A stretch of 64,000 bases of DNA from Chryseobacterium binzhouense (GCF_007474545.1 NZ_VKOG01000001.1:1054001-1118000), one strand, 5' to 3'. Positions 25,113 to 34,921 are shown, counted from the first letter of the stretch. Numbers and translations: made by a program. Notes: generated by a model not told the origin, from the letters alone.

Positions 25113-27005
25113 TTATTTCACTTCTTCGAAATCTGCGTCCTGTACATCTTCTGCACCTCCTGCATTTCCTGCGTTCTGTGCTCCTGCATCAGCTCCCGGC
25201 TGTTGACCTGCTGCATACAATTCTTCTGAAGCTGCCATCCATGCTGCGTCTAAAGCTTCTGTTTTAGCTTTTACATCGTCTGCATTTTTAGCTTCAAAGG
25301 CTGTTTTTAATTCTCCATGAGCAGTTTCGATGGCTGCTTTTTTATCCGCAGATAATTTCTCACCAAACTCTTTCAATTGCTTTTCAGTCTGGAAGATCAA
25401 TCCGTCTGCTTTATTAAAGATTTCAACTTCTTCTTTTTTCTTAGCATCGGCAGAAGCATTTTCCTGAGCTTCTTTCTTCATTCTCTCAATTTCTTCGTCA
25501 GAAAGACCAGAAGAAGCCTGAATTTTGATAGACTGCTCTTTACCAGTTCCTTTATCTTTAGCAGAAACACTTAATATACCGTTTGCGTCGATATCGAAAG
25601 TTACCTCGATCTGAGGAACTCCTCTTGGCGCAGGTGGAATATCTGTAAGGTCGAATCTGCCGATTTCTTTGTTATCGTTGAACATTGGTCTCTCTCCCTG
25701 TCCAACTCTGATGCTTACAGCCGGCTGATTGTCAGACGCTGTAGAGAATACCTCAGATTTTTTAGTTGGAATCGTAGTGTTTGCTTCAATTAATTTAGTG
25801 AAAACAGAACCCATTGTTTCGATACCTAAAGAAAGTGGCGTAACGTCTAATAAAAGAACATCTTTTACATCTCCTGTCAATACACCTCCCTGAATTGCAG
25901 CACCAATCGCTACAACCTCATCCGGGTTAACTCCTTTAGATGGTTTTTTACCAAAGAATTTTTCAACTTCTTCCTGGATGATCGGGATTCTTGTAGAACC
26001 TCCTACCAAAATTACTTCGTCGATATCTGAAGTAGATAAACCTGCATCTTTCAACGCTTTCGCAACAGGCTCCATAGATCTTCTTACCAAATCAGCAGAC
26101 AATTGCTCGAATTTAGCTTTCGTTAAAGTCTTCACTAAGTGTTTAGGACCTGTAGCGGTAGCGGTAATATATGGAAGGTTGATTTCAGTTTGTGGAGAAG
26201 AAGACAATTCGATTTTAGCTTTTTCAGCAGCTTCTTTCAATCTCTGTAATGCAATTGCATCAGATTTTAAATCTACACCTTCTTCAGATTTGAATTCATC
26301 TGCCATCCAGTTGATAATTACATCATCAAAGTCATCACCTCCTAAGTGTGTATCTCCATTTGTAGACAATACTTCGAATACACCATCTCCTAAATCAAGG
26401 ATAGAGATATCGAAAGTACCACCTCCTAAATCGTATACAGCAATCTTTTGGTCTTTATGATTTTTATCTAAACCGTAAGCTAATGCCGCAGCAGTTGGTT
26501 CGTTGATGATTCTTTCTACTTTAAGACCTGCGATTTCACCTGCTTCTTTCGTAGCCTGTCTTTGAGCATCGTTGAAGTATGCAGGAACAGTAATTACCGC
26601 TCTTGTTACTTCCTGACCAAGATAATCTTCAGCAGTTTTCTTCATTTTCTGAAGCGTCATTGCAGAAATTTCCTGTGGAGTATATTCTCTGTCGTCAATT
26701 TTTACTTTTACCGTATCGTTTGGTCCTGATACTACTTTATATGGTACTCTTGTGATTTCAGAAGCATCATCTTTAAAATGCGTTCCAATAAATCTTTTAA
26801 TAGAATAAACCGTTTTTGTTGGGTTGGTTACCGCCTGTCTTTTTGCAGGATCTCCTACTTTTCTTTCACCATCTTCTGTAAATGCCACAATAGACGGTGT
26901 TGTTCTTTTGCCTTCTGCGTTAGGAATAACAACAGGGTCTTTTCCCTCCATTACAGCAACACAAGAGTTGGTTGTTCCTAAGTCAATTCCAATTATTTTA
27001 CTCAT
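25113..27005 (-). CDS. dnaK: Molecular chaperone DnaK (Hsp70)
   Basis: A full-length 630-residue Hsp70. The nucleotide-binding domain has [17 protein letters not shown] at the start, [15 protein letters not shown] near 190 and VGGSTRIP near 335. The substrate-binding domain begins with [13 protein letters not shown], and the helical lid ends in a Gly/Ala/Asp-rich tail finishing DADFEEVK. It folds and protects proteins with DnaJ and GrpE, which are not encoded adjacently. A sigma-54-like promoter lies about 50 bases upstream. Confidence 0.98.
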   Translation of the reverse strand: MSKIIGIDLGTTNSCVAVMEGKDPVVIPNAEGKRTTPSIVAFTEDGERKVGDPAKRQAVTNPTKTVYSIKRFIGTHFKDDASEITRVPYKVVSGPNDTVKVKIDDREYTPQEISAMTLQKMKKTAEDYLGQEVTRAVITVPAYFNDAQRQATKEAGEIAGLKVERIINEPTAAALAYGLDKNHKDQKIAVYDLGGGTFDISILDLGDGVFEVLSTNGDTHLGGDDFDDVIINWMADEFKSEEGVDLKSDAIALQRLKEAAEKAKIELSSSPQTEINLPYITATATGPKHLVKTLTKAKFEQLSADLVRRSMEPVAKALKDAGLSTSDIDEVILVGGSTRIPIIQEEVEKFFGKKPSKGVNPDEVVAIGAAIQGGVLTGDVKDVLLLDVTPLSLGIETMGSVFTKLIEANTTIPTKKSEVFSTASDNQPAVSIRVGQGERPMFNDNKEIGRFDLTDIPPAPRGVPQIEVTFDIDANGILSVSAKDKGTGKEQSIKIQASSGLSDEEIERMKKEAQENASADAKKKEEVEIFNKADGLIFQTEKQLKEFGEKLSADKKAAIETAHGELKTAFEAKNADDVKAKTEALDAAWMAASEELYAAGQQPGADAGAQNAGNAGGAEDVQDADFEEVK

Positions 27006-27055
27006 AATATTTTATATTTTTTCTAAATTTTAAATTCAATTTACACTCACACTTT

Positions 27056-27071
27056 CTCAATATCTGTACCA
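27056..27071 (-). promoter_or_regulatory. Sigma-54-like promoter of dnaK
   Basis: Minus-strand TGGTACAGATATTGAG fits TGGCAC-N5-TTGC with two differences (T for C in the -24 box, A for C in the -12 box) and correct spacing. A start near 27046 gives a 40-base leader. Just upstream, TGTCAATTTGTCA (plus strand 27081-27096 region) contains two TGTCA units that may bind an activator. The remainder of the 290-base gap to the GH97 gene shows nothing else. Confidence 0.5.
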
Positions 27072-27295
27072 TTCATTTTTTTGTGACAAATTGACATATT
27101 AAATTAAAATAGCCTGATTAAATAATTCTAAAAGTAAGCTTATTCCAAACAGAACAGCGTTTTTGCTATGAGAACAAAAAAATAAATATCAATGGCGATT
27201 ATTTAAAAAATGGATTATTATCAGTTTATTAAGTTTAAAATTAAAGCTGGTATCGTACTTGTACTCTTCACAAACCTTTCACAATTTATACCGAT

Positions 27296-29452
27296 ATGAA
27301 AAAATATAATCTCACCATTGTTGTATTTTTATTCAGCCAATTTCTTTTTCATGCTCAAAAACTAAAGTCGCCGGACGGAAAACTGGAAATGACTTTTACG
27401 ATTACAGACGGAGTTCCATTTTATAATCTGAAATATAAAGGGGATTTGGTAATTGAAGATTCAAAATTGGGATTAAGAATATTCGACGACACTTACGTAC
27501 ATTTTGCTTCCGAACAGGAGAAAGCAACAGATAACAATTGGGATCTCAACCGTGGTTTCATTAAATTGTCGGAAAAAAGGGATAATAAAAATGAAGAATG
27601 GCAGCCGGTCCTCGGAGAAAAGAAAATGTATATCAATCATTATAATGAGCTGAGCGTGACATTGCATCAGTCATCTTCCGACAGAAATATGATTATAAGA
27701 TTTCGATTGTTTAATGATGGTCTAGGGTTCAGATATGAATTTCCTTATCAGAAAAATTTTGAGCATTTCAGAATTAAGGAAGAAGATACTGAGTTTGATT
27801 TTCCTTCAGATATGAAAGCATGGTGGATTGTTGCAGATTACGACTCACAGGAATATCAACCGCAAACGACATTAATTTCTGAAATTCCCGGACGGTGGGA
27901 CAAAGCCTACGATAAACATTCATCCCAAACTTTAGTAAAAAATGCTGTGCAGTCGCCGCTACTTTTGAAAAAAGAAGGGAAAAATGAATTGTATGTCAAT
28001 GTGGCGGAAGCTGCTGTCCTGAATTATCCGGCATCTCATTTGGAAGTGGATGCAGAGCGTTATAAATTTAAAACCCATCTTACCCCTAACAAACTAGGCA
28101 TTAAGGCGTATCTTCAGACACCATCTGTTACACCTTGGCGAACCGTTATTGTATCTGATAAAGCCGCACAAGTTTTAGATTCTAAACTTTTATTCAACCT
28201 TAATGAACCTACGAAGTATAAAGATACTTCTTACATTCATCCTACAAAGTATATGGGAGTTTGGTGGGAAATGATTATTGGAAAATCAAAATGGTCTTAT
28301 TCTACCAATACAAGTGTAAATTTACAGGAAACCGATTTTTCTAAACTTACGCCAAACGGAAAGCATGGCGCAAACAATGAAAAAGTGAAAGAATATATTG
28401 ATTTTGCATCAGAAAACGGTTTTGACGGGCTATTGATTGAAGGCTGGAATATTGGGTGGGAAGACTGGATGGGACATGACAAAGAATTTGTCTTTGATTT
28501 TATTACTCCTTACCCTGATTTTGATATTAAAATGCTGAATGAATATGCACATTCTAAAGGATTAAAGCTCATTATGCATCATGAAACGTCTGCTTCAGCA
28601 ACCAACTACGAACATTGGGCAGATGAAGCCTTCAGGCTGATGAATAAATATGGTTATGATGCCGTGAAAACAGGCTATGTTGGTGATATTATTCCCAGAG
28701 GAGAGCATCACTATTCTCAATGGACTGTTAATCATTATTATCGAATTGCAGAGAAAGCCCATGAATACAAAATTATGGTTAATTCCCACGAGTCAATAAG
28801 ACCGGGTGGAGAAAGCAGAACTTATCCCAATTGGATTACCTCCGAAGCTGCACGAGGAACTGAGCATGAAGCTTTTAAAGGAAATAATCCTGATCAACAG
28901 ACTATTCTTCCTTTCACCCGATGGATAGGGGGTTCTATGGATTATACACCTGGAATATTCCAGACTAAGCTAGATTATTATTTCCCGGGAGATAAACGAT
29001 TTGTAAAAACAACTTTAGCAAAACAGCTTGCTCTGTATGTTGTCATGTATATGCCCTTGCAGATGGCTGCAGATTTGCCGGAAAATTACAAAAAACATAT
29101 GGATGCTTTTCAGTTTATAAAAGATGTAGCAGCAGATTGGGACGACACAAAGATTCTTGCAGCAGAGCCGGGAGATTATATTGTGACTGCGCGTAAAGAA
29201 AAAAATACTGAAAACTGGTTTGTAGGAGGTATTACAGATGAAAATCAAAGAGAATTTATGGTTGATTTTTCATTTCTCGCCAGCAAAAAACGATATGAAG
29301 CTACGATATACGAAGATGGGAAAGATGCCGATTATATTGATAATCCCCAAAGCTATCATATTTATAAAAAAGATATTACCAGAAGTACTAAAATCAAAAT
29401 TAAAATGGCACGCAGCGGTGGTTTTGCTATCAGCATTAAGCCTAAAACCTAA
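27296..29452 (+). CDS. Glycoside hydrolase family 97 (SusB-like alpha-glucosidase)
   Basis: A 718-residue exported enzyme with signal peptide MKKYNLTIVVFLFSQFLFHAQ. An N-terminal beta-sandwich (about 25-280) is followed by the (beta/alpha)8 barrel and a C-terminal beta domain. Family residues are recognisable: Glu430 in MHHETS, Glu499 in NSHES and Glu523 in RGTEHEAF, in spacing like the base and acid residues of inverting GH97 members (SusB Glu439, Glu508, Glu532). The retaining-type aspartate position (KxDF) is KTGY here, also favouring inversion. A periplasmic alpha-glucosidase-like activity is inferred. It is monocistronic. Confidence 0.9.
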   Translation: MKKYNLTIVVFLFSQFLFHAQKLKSPDGKLEMTFTITDGVPFYNLKYKGDLVIEDSKLGLRIFDDTYVHFASEQEKATDNNWDLNRGFIKLSEKRDNKNEEWQPVLGEKKMYINHYNELSVTLHQSSSDRNMIIRFRLFNDGLGFRYEFPYQKNFEHFRIKEEDTEFDFPSDMKAWWIVADYDSQEYQPQTTLISEIPGRWDKAYDKHSSQTLVKNAVQSPLLLKKEGKNELYVNVAEAAVLNYPASHLEVDAERYKFKTHLTPNKLGIKAYLQTPSVTPWRTVIVSDKAAQVLDSKLLFNLNEPTKYKDTSYIHPTKYMGVWWEMIIGKSKWSYSTNTSVNLQETDFSKLTPNGKHGANNEKVKEYIDFASENGFDGLLIEGWNIGWEDWMGHDKEFVFDFITPYPDFDIKMLNEYAHSKGLKLIMHHETSASATNYEHWADEAFRLMNKYGYDAVKTGYVGDIIPRGEHHYSQWTVNHYYRIAEKAHEYKIMVNSHESIRPGGESRTYPNWITSEAARGTEHEAFKGNNPDQQTILPFTRWIGGSMDYTPGIFQTKLDYYFPGDKRFVKTTLAKQLALYVVMYMPLQMAADLPENYKKHMDAFQFIKDVAADWDDTKILAAEPGDYIVTARKEKNTENWFVGGITDENQREFMVDFSFLASKKRYEATIYEDGKDADYIDNPQSYHIYKKDITRSTKIKIKMARSGGFAISIKPKT

Positions 29453-29668
29453 TGGTTGTATGATTGGATTTTTTAATAGCAACTTATATTGTCATTTAAA
29501 AATTCAAATGGTTAAAATATTCGGGTTAGCCGGACATTTTAAAATTGTTTTTCTATTGGAAGTGATTAGTATCATAAGATTTTAGATCACTTATTTTATA
29601 AGTTTGATGAGCCAACAAATCAATTTGGCAAAATTGATAAGGAGACCAATTTAAAAGACTTATAAATT

Positions 29669-30505
29669 ATGAATGCAAAAGGAAAATTGCTGATTATTGG
29701 GGGGCATGAAGATCGAAGTGACAACCATATTGATATGGAAGAAGCTAATAATCATTTCTCACCTTATGAAATTCTTAAACTTTTAGCACAATTTAAAGAT
29801 CACAGGATCGAAATTATTACAGCGGCAAGTTCTGAACCTGAAGATATGAGGAAGACGTATAAGGAAACATTTTCTAAAATCGGATTCACCAACTTTGGAT
29901 TTATGCATTTGTCTGATGAATCTAAAATTGAAGAGTATATTGAAAGAATAAAGCAGGCAAAAACTGTTTTTTTTACAGGCGGGGATCAAAACAATATCTG
30001 TAAAAAGCTTAACAATTCGCCTATAAATGCTGTATTAAAGGAGAGATACTATAATGATAAAGATTTTATGGTGGCGGGAACAAGTGCTGGAGCTATGTGT
30101 ATGCCGGAGATCATTATCGTTGAAGCAGAGAACGGCGAAGCAATTATTGATAATGATATCCAGCTTGGCAAAGGTCTTGGTCTGTTGAATAGTTCTTTGG
30201 TAGATACTCATTTTATACATCGCGGGAGGTTTGGGCGTTTAGCTCATGCCGTACTGAAAAATCAGGAATTATTTGGATTGGGTCTTGGAGAAGATACCGC
30301 GCTTCTTATTGAAAATGGAAATCGTGCTATGTGCAAAGGCTCCGGAATGGTAATCGTGATTAGTGCAAAAGAAGTTATGCAGACCAACGTTGAAACTGTT
30401 GATAAAGATTGTCCGATATATGCTGAAAATTTGAAGGTAAATCTTTTAACTGACGGATGTATCATTGACTTATCCAGCGGTAATATGGAAAATACACAAT
30501 GCTAA
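29669..30505 (+). CDS. cphB: Cyanophycinase (peptidase family S51)
   Basis: A 278-residue serine peptidase of the S51 fold, related to peptidase E. It carries LLIIGGHEDR at the start, FFTGGDQNNIC near 106, the nucleophile serine in VAGTSAGAMCMP, and DTHFIHRGRFGRLAHAV near 185. Cyanophycinases cut the arginyl-aspartate polymer cyanophycin to beta-Asp-Arg dipeptides. No signal peptide is present, indicating intracellular action. Cyanophycin synthetase is not encoded in the window, so the substrate is unproven. GGAG near 29640 is a plausible ribosome-binding sequence but lies about 28 bases before the ATG. Confidence 0.88.
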   Translation: MNAKGKLLIIGGHEDRSDNHIDMEEANNHFSPYEILKLLAQFKDHRIEIITAASSEPEDMRKTYKETFSKIGFTNFGFMHLSDESKIEEYIERIKQAKTVFFTGGDQNNICKKLNNSPINAVLKERYYNDKDFMVAGTSAGAMCMPEIIIVEAENGEAIIDNDIQLGKGLGLLNSSLVDTHFIHRGRFGRLAHAVLKNQELFGLGLGEDTALLIENGNRAMCKGSGMVIVISAKEVMQTNVETVDKDCPIYAENLKVNLLTDGCIIDLSSGNMENTQC

Positions 30506-30538
30506 ATGAAAAACAAATAATAGATTTAATCATTGTCT

Positions 30539-30645
30539 ATTGGAATTGTAGACTATTTGTTGTAAATTTGTACCCAGATTCTCATGTTTAATTTGAGTTT
30601 TCATGGTTATTAGTTTTTATCCTCGGCATTGCCGGGGATTTTTTA
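30539..30645 (+). ncRNA. Candidate small RNA 1 (promoter plus terminator)
   Basis: ATTG (30539-30542), 20 bases, then TAAATTTG (30563-30570) make a good Bacteroidota promoter. A start near 30576 and the terminator at 30619-30645 define a transcript of about 70 nt with no ORF. It contains GTTTTCATG, also found in the second candidate. Confidence 0.5.
30619..30645 (+). terminator. Terminator hairpin
   Basis: ATCCTCGG-CATTG-CCGGGGAT followed by TTTTTTAT. It lies 114 bases after cphB and at the end of candidate small RNA 1. Confidence 0.8.
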
Positions 30646-30819
30646 TATTATTACTAGTAATAAAACAAAATGAATCGGGTGAATGATTAATTGTTTCCCT
30701 TTTTATATCTTAAAAACACATGTTATATAAATATTTATGTATTAGTTACTTATATTTATTAGTTCATGTGATAATTTCAAAATTTTTACGTCGATATTGA
30801 TAAATCATAACCACATACG

Positions 30820-30950
30820 TTTGTTATTGCTCTCAGATCATTCTACTTTTGTCTAAGAAATCAAGGACACCAAATTACAAATATATTTTCATCATTCAGT
30901 TTTCATGTAGATCAAGGGTTCAGATCACTAGGGAGAGCGAACCCTTTTTT
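30820..30950 (+). ncRNA. Candidate small RNA 2 (promoter plus terminator)
   Basis: TTTG (30820-30823), exactly 20 bases, then TACTTTTG (30844-30851) match the Bacteroidota promoter consensus. The terminator AAGGGTTC (30914-30921) / GAACCCTT (30939-30946) plus T-run ends a transcript of about 95 nt starting near 30857. No ORF of note is inside. GTTTTCATG stands just before the terminator stem. Confidence 0.5.
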
Positions 30951-30990
30951 CTACATTTCTTACTAAATCAATAACACAATAATTGTATAT

Positions 30991-31034
30991 AAATGGTAAA
31001 GCGAATCCAGATGGAATTCGCTTCCATTTTTTCA
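30991..31034 (+). terminator. Third hairpin of the intergenic region
   Basis: AAATGG and AAGCGAATCC pair with GGAATTCGCTT and CCATTT, followed by TTTT. No clear promoter lies between it and candidate small RNA 2. It may end read-through or fold in the leader of the kinase gene at 31139. Confidence 0.55.
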
Positions 31035-31138
31035 TATAAAGAGAAACAGTTATTATTGATCCTGATTAAGTATCATAATAGCTTTAAAAATTCATTTATT
31101 CTTAAAAAAATGAATAAGTAAATTAGGAGATAATATTA

Positions 31139-33160
31139 ATGGCAATAATGGTTCTTTTATATATATTTGTCAAATTTATGATCCCCGAAGAAAATCCTTT
31201 CAATAATAACTTTAGTTCTGATTTAATTATTCAGGCACTAACTTCTTCTTCTGCACCAACAGCTATTTATTCAGGCGAAAATATGGTCATACGTTTCGTA
31301 AATGAAGGTATGCTTGCAATTTGGGGCAGGGATTCTTCGGTGGTAGGAAAACCATTAATGGAAGCAATTCCAGAGTTGGAAGGTCAGCCTTTTTTAGGAT
31401 TGCTTCAGGAAGTTTGGCATACTGGTAAAACTTATTCCGTGTCTGAGGCTCCTGCCAAACTGATCATCAATGGTAAAGAAACGCTTGATTATTTTGACTA
31501 TGAATACAAAGCACTCACTGATGCTCACAATAAAACATGGTGCATTATCAATACAGCTCTTAAGGTAACTTCAAGACGTGAATTTTTACAGCAGATACGT
31601 AAAAAAGAAGAGCTAGAACAGGCACTCAACAGAGAAATGGCAGCAACTCTTGAAGAACTCACTTTAACTAATAAAGAGCTAAACCATTCTTTAAAGCAAC
31701 TTGCGCACAGCAGAGAATATATCCGTACAATCATTGAGCAGGCTCCTGTAGGAATTGCTATGCTGAAAGGACCCGAACATATTATTGAAATTGCTAATCC
31801 GGCAATTCTTAAGATTTGGGGACGCACAGAATCAGAAGTAATTGGTTTTCCACACGAAAAGGTGCGTCCGGAATTACGTGGGCAGCCGGTGAATAACTGG
31901 CTTAGAGAAGTTTATCATAGCGGAAATCTTAGAATAAATACAGAATTCCTTGTCAGATTGCGTCATAATGATGGTTTGAGAGATGCTATAGTAAATTCTG
32001 TGTATCAACCCATACGCTCCGCTGACGGAGATATTTCAGGTGTTCTGGTAATCCTTGAAGAGATCACCCAACAGGTTTTACAACGCAGAAAAAACGAAAA
32101 TGATCAGCAAATGCTTGCTCTTGCTATAGATGCAGGGGAACTGGCTACCTTTTATTATCAGCCTTCAACAAATCTTTTTTCGGGAAATACGCTGCTTAAA
32201 ACTTGGTTTGGACTGGCTTCCCATGAAAATATTGATCTTTCACTTGCATTAGCTGTTATTTTGCCGGAAGATAGAGACCGTGTATTTGAAGCTATCAACA
32301 AAAGTCTCAGTAAAGATTCTGACGGAAATTATTTTGTAGAATATCGCATCAGAAATAATACAGATAAAAAAATAAGGCTGCTGCAGGCTAATGGAAGAGT
32401 TTTCTATGATCAGCAGGGCAATCCTTTGAGCCTTAATGGTACGCTTAGAGATATCACCGAACAGAAAAAAGAAGAAGAAAGAAAAGATGATTTTATGGGA
32501 ATGGTAAGTCACGAACTTAAAACACCTCTCACGTCACTTAAAGCGTATCTTCAGGTTTTGCAGCGTATGTCAATGAATACAGAAAACCTTTTTCAGCAAA
32601 ATACACTTGAAAAATCTTTAAAGCAGGTGGATAATATGAACAGCATGATTAATGGTTTTCTTAATGTATCAAGACTTGATTCTGGACAGATGTATATAGA
32701 TAAAACTCTTTTTGATGTGGAGTTGTTATTCTCTGAAATTAAGGATGAAGTTCTGGCAACTAACCATACGCACCAGATTATGTTCAAAACATCCGGGCAA
32801 ATATTTGTACTTGCAGACAGAGAAAAAATATCACAGGTGCTTCATAACCTTATTGGGAATGCAGTCAAGTATTCTCAGCCGGAAACTATAATTACAGTAG
32901 AATATCAAACCATTGGTAATACTTTAAAGATTAGTGTTCATGATCAGGGAAAAGGAATTTCCCTAGAAGATCAGCAGCGGATATTTGAACGATATTACCG
33001 GATAAAAGGTATCAATAGCGAATCTATTGCAGGATTTGGTATCGGACTTTATCTTTGTAAAGAAATTGTTGAGCTTCACAGCGGTACCATTGAAGTTCAA
33101 AGCTCAGAAAACAATGGGAGTATATTTTCATTTGTTTTGCCACTGAATGAACAGAAATAA
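31139..33160 (+). CDS. PAS-domain sensor histidine kinase
   Basis: A 673-residue kinase. Three PAS-type domains lie at about 28-150, 198-320 and 325-445, with a coiled coil (about 150-195) between the first two. The HisKA domain (MGMVSHELKTPLTSLKAYL, near 455) and HATPase_c (N box HNLIGNAVKYS, G boxes HDQGKGIS and GFGIGLYLC) complete it. There is only a weak hydrophobic N-terminal stretch, so it is probably cytoplasmic. AGGAG nine bases before the ATG at 31139 supports this start; 31178 is the alternative. It lies 91 bases before the NtrC-type regulator, which may be its partner. Confidence 0.88.
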   Translation: MAIMVLLYIFVKFMIPEENPFNNNFSSDLIIQALTSSSAPTAIYSGENMVIRFVNEGMLAIWGRDSSVVGKPLMEAIPELEGQPFLGLLQEVWHTGKTYSVSEAPAKLIINGKETLDYFDYEYKALTDAHNKTWCIINTALKVTSRREFLQQIRKKEELEQALNREMAATLEELTLTNKELNHSLKQLAHSREYIRTIIEQAPVGIAMLKGPEHIIEIANPAILKIWGRTESEVIGFPHEKVRPELRGQPVNNWLREVYHSGNLRINTEFLVRLRHNDGLRDAIVNSVYQPIRSADGDISGVLVILEEITQQVLQRRKNENDQQMLALAIDAGELATFYYQPSTNLFSGNTLLKTWFGLASHENIDLSLALAVILPEDRDRVFEAINKSLSKDSDGNYFVEYRIRNNTDKKIRLLQANGRVFYDQQGNPLSLNGTLRDITEQKKEEERKDDFMGMVSHELKTPLTSLKAYLQVLQRMSMNTENLFQQNTLEKSLKQVDNMNSMINGFLNVSRLDSGQMYIDKTLFDVELLFSEIKDEVLATNHTHQIMFKTSGQIFVLADREKISQVLHNLIGNAVKYSQPETIITVEYQTIGNTLKISVHDQGKGISLEDQQRIFERYYRIKGINSESIAGFGIGLYLCKEIVELHSGTIEVQSSENNGSIFSFVLPLNEQK

Positions 33161-33224
33161 TATATTTTTGAAGTAATCCTAAAGATAAAGTGTTCAGTTT
33201 AATATTATTTCGATAGGTAATAAT

Positions 33225-33232
33225 TACATTTG
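33225..33232 (+). promoter_or_regulatory. -7 box before the NtrC-type regulator
   Basis: TACATTTG matches TAnnTTTG, about 20 bases before the TTG start codon. The expected -33 TTTG is only TTTA (20 bases upstream). Confidence 0.35.
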
Positions 33233-33251
33233 CAACACAATTTTTCATCCA

Positions 33252-34601
33252 TTGAACAAAATTCTCATCATTGACGACGAAGAAAAGATCAGGACACTGC
33301 TTTCCAGAATTATCGGTCTGGAAGGTTTTGAGGTTTTTCAGGCTTCTGATCTGAAAAATGCCAGAAAAAGACTTGAAGTTTCTGAAATTGATGTCATTAT
33401 CAGCGATGTGAAGCTTCCGGACGGAAGTGGTGTGGAGTTTTCTAAAATTATCAAAGACAATTATCCTGCTTCAGAAGTGATTCTCCTGACAGCATTCGGA
33501 AATATTCCCGACGGTGTACAGGCTATCAAAAACGGTGCTTTTGATTATATTACTAAAGGTGATGACAATAACCGGATTATTCCGCTCGTGTATAAGGCTT
33601 TGGAAAAGGTAAAGCTCAACAAACGTCTTTTCCAGCTGGAAAAACAGTTGGGTGACAAACAGTCTTTCGATAATATTATCGGGAAATCTTCGCTTATAAA
33701 ATCTGCCATTGTTTCTGCAAAAAAAGTTGCGGTGACAGATGCTACGGTGCTTTTAACGGGCGAAACAGGAACAGGAAAAGAGGTTTTTGCACAAGCCGTT
33801 CATAATGCAAGTAACCGAAGCAGACAAAATTTTGTAGCCATAAACTGTTCTGCTTTTGGCAAAGATCTACTGGAAAATGAGCTGTTCGGACACAAAGCCG
33901 GAGCCTTTACAGGCGCAATGAAAGATTCTAAAGGTATTTTTGAGGAAGCTAATAACGGAACGGTTTTCCTGGATGAGATCGGAGAAATGCCTTTGGATCT
34001 GCAGGCAAAGCTGCTTCGTGTTTTGGAATCCGGCGAATTTCTGAAAGTTGGCGACAGTAAACCGACGAAAGTCAACGTAAGAATAATTGCTGCAACCAAC
34101 CGGGATTTGCAAAAAGAAATTGATAACGGAAACTTCCGGGAAGATTTATATTATCGGATCAATATTTTCAATATAGTTTTGCCATCTTTGAGAGAAAGAC
34201 CTTCAGACATTGAAGAACTTGCCTATTTTTTTCTCAGAAAATTTTCAGGTAAGATCGGAAAAAAAACAACCGGTATTTCCGATGAGTATCTTAATTCACT
34301 CAAAAAACATTCCTGGAAAGGAAACATCCGTGAGCTTAGAAATATTATTGAAAGGAGCGTGATTTTGGAAGAAAGTCAGGAATTGTCTGTCAGTAGTCTG
34401 CCGTTTGATTTACAGCAAAATTCCAGCACAAATTTATCTGAGAATAAAATTTTATCGGCTTTTTCAATGGCAAGTGCAGAGAAACTTCATATCCAGAAAA
34501 TCCTCAATCACACCAAAGGTAACAAAGCTGAAGCCGCTCGTTTGCTGGAAATCGGCATTGCGACACTTTACCGTAAGATTGAAGAATATAAAATATCATA
34601 A
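33252..34601 (+). CDS. NtrC-family sigma-54-dependent response regulator
   Basis: A 449-residue regulator: receiver domain 1-118 (DDEE acid pair, phospho-Asp in IISDVKLPDG), AAA+ domain about 136-375 (GETGTGKE Walker A, the sigma-54-contacting GAFTGA loop, VFLDEIGEM Walker B) and a Fis-type helix-turn-helix at the end (GNKAEAARLLEIGIATLYRKI). It starts at TTG; no ATG precedes it in frame near the promoter. It activates sigma-54 promoters. It sits between a PAS kinase and the kdp genes, where an OmpR-type KdpE would be expected, and is the best candidate regulator of the potassium operon. Confidence 0.9.
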   Translation: MNKILIIDDEEKIRTLLSRIIGLEGFEVFQASDLKNARKRLEVSEIDVIISDVKLPDGSGVEFSKIIKDNYPASEVILLTAFGNIPDGVQAIKNGAFDYITKGDDNNRIIPLVYKALEKVKLNKRLFQLEKQLGDKQSFDNIIGKSSLIKSAIVSAKKVAVTDATVLLTGETGTGKEVFAQAVHNASNRSRQNFVAINCSAFGKDLLENELFGHKAGAFTGAMKDSKGIFEEANNGTVFLDEIGEMPLDLQAKLLRVLESGEFLKVGDSKPTKVNVRIIAATNRDLQKEIDNGNFREDLYYRINIFNIVLPSLRERPSDIEELAYFFLRKFSGKIGKKTTGISDEYLNSLKKHSWKGNIRELRNIIERSVILEESQELSVSSLPFDLQQNSSTNLSENKILSAFSMASAEKLHIQKILNHTKGNKAEAARLLEIGIATLYRKIEEYKIS

Positions 34602-34625
34602 TCAGCCTATCATTCTGATAACGAG

Positions 34626-34649
34626 CCTATCATTTTGATAGGTTTTTTT
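34626..34649 (+). terminator. Terminator after the NtrC-type regulator
   Basis: CCTATCATTTTGATAGG followed by seven T. A partial copy of the stem (GCCTATCATTCTGATA) precedes it at 34604-34620. Confidence 0.8.
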
Positions 34650-34696
34650 ATTTATTTAAATCTCAAAATTTAATGTATTTAATTGTAAATGAATAT

Positions 34697-34713
34697 ATTA
34701 AATTCAATTTAAT
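34697..34713. promoter_or_regulatory. Perfect dyad upstream of the kdp region
   Basis: ATTAAATT-C-AATTTAAT lies between the regulator's terminator and the first small ORF. It would suit a dimeric activator such as the NtrC-type protein. A poor sigma-54-like element (TTGGCAT...ATTC, 34730-34744) follows. Confidence 0.35.
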
Positions 34714-34758
34714 TAAATCGGAATATATCTTGGCATAGTTGATTCAAATAATTAAAGA

Positions 34759-34920
34759 ATGAATCATCGAAAAACATTACATCCAATCACAAGATTTACT
34801 CCACAATCTTCACAAAAAGAAACTGAAAATCCATTAAAGGTTGTTCCCTGGAATCTGTTGGTTACATTTTACGGAATAATCATTTGCGCTGGAATTATTT
34901 ACAGAACATTCAATCCATAA
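34759..34920 (+). CDS. Small single-span membrane protein before kdpF
   Basis: A 53-residue ORF starting MNHRKTLHPITRFTPQSSQK. The hydrophilic N-terminal half is followed by one predicted membrane span (about 29-48, VVPWNLLVTFYGIIICAGII). It ends one base before the next small ORF, in an ordered row leading to kdpF and kdpA. No family is recognised. It may be an accessory subunit of the potassium pump. Confidence 0.5.
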   Translation: MNHRKTLHPITRFTPQSSQKETENPLKVVPWNLLVTFYGIIICAGIIYRTFNP

Positions 34921-34921
34921 A

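Noticed and set aside
29238-29585. Plus-strand 115-codon frame overlapping the end of the GH97 gene
   Set aside because: It is mostly inside the GH97 gene in another frame, with codon use unlike a real gene and no homology recognised.
29634-29668. TTTGGCAAAATTGATAAGG as a sigma-54 promoter of cphB
   Set aside because: The -12 element does not fall at the required spacing.
31139-33160. PAS kinase as a photoreceptor because of its PAS domains
   Set aside because: No LOV cysteine motif (NCRFLQ type) or phytochrome cysteine is visible in any of its PAS domains.
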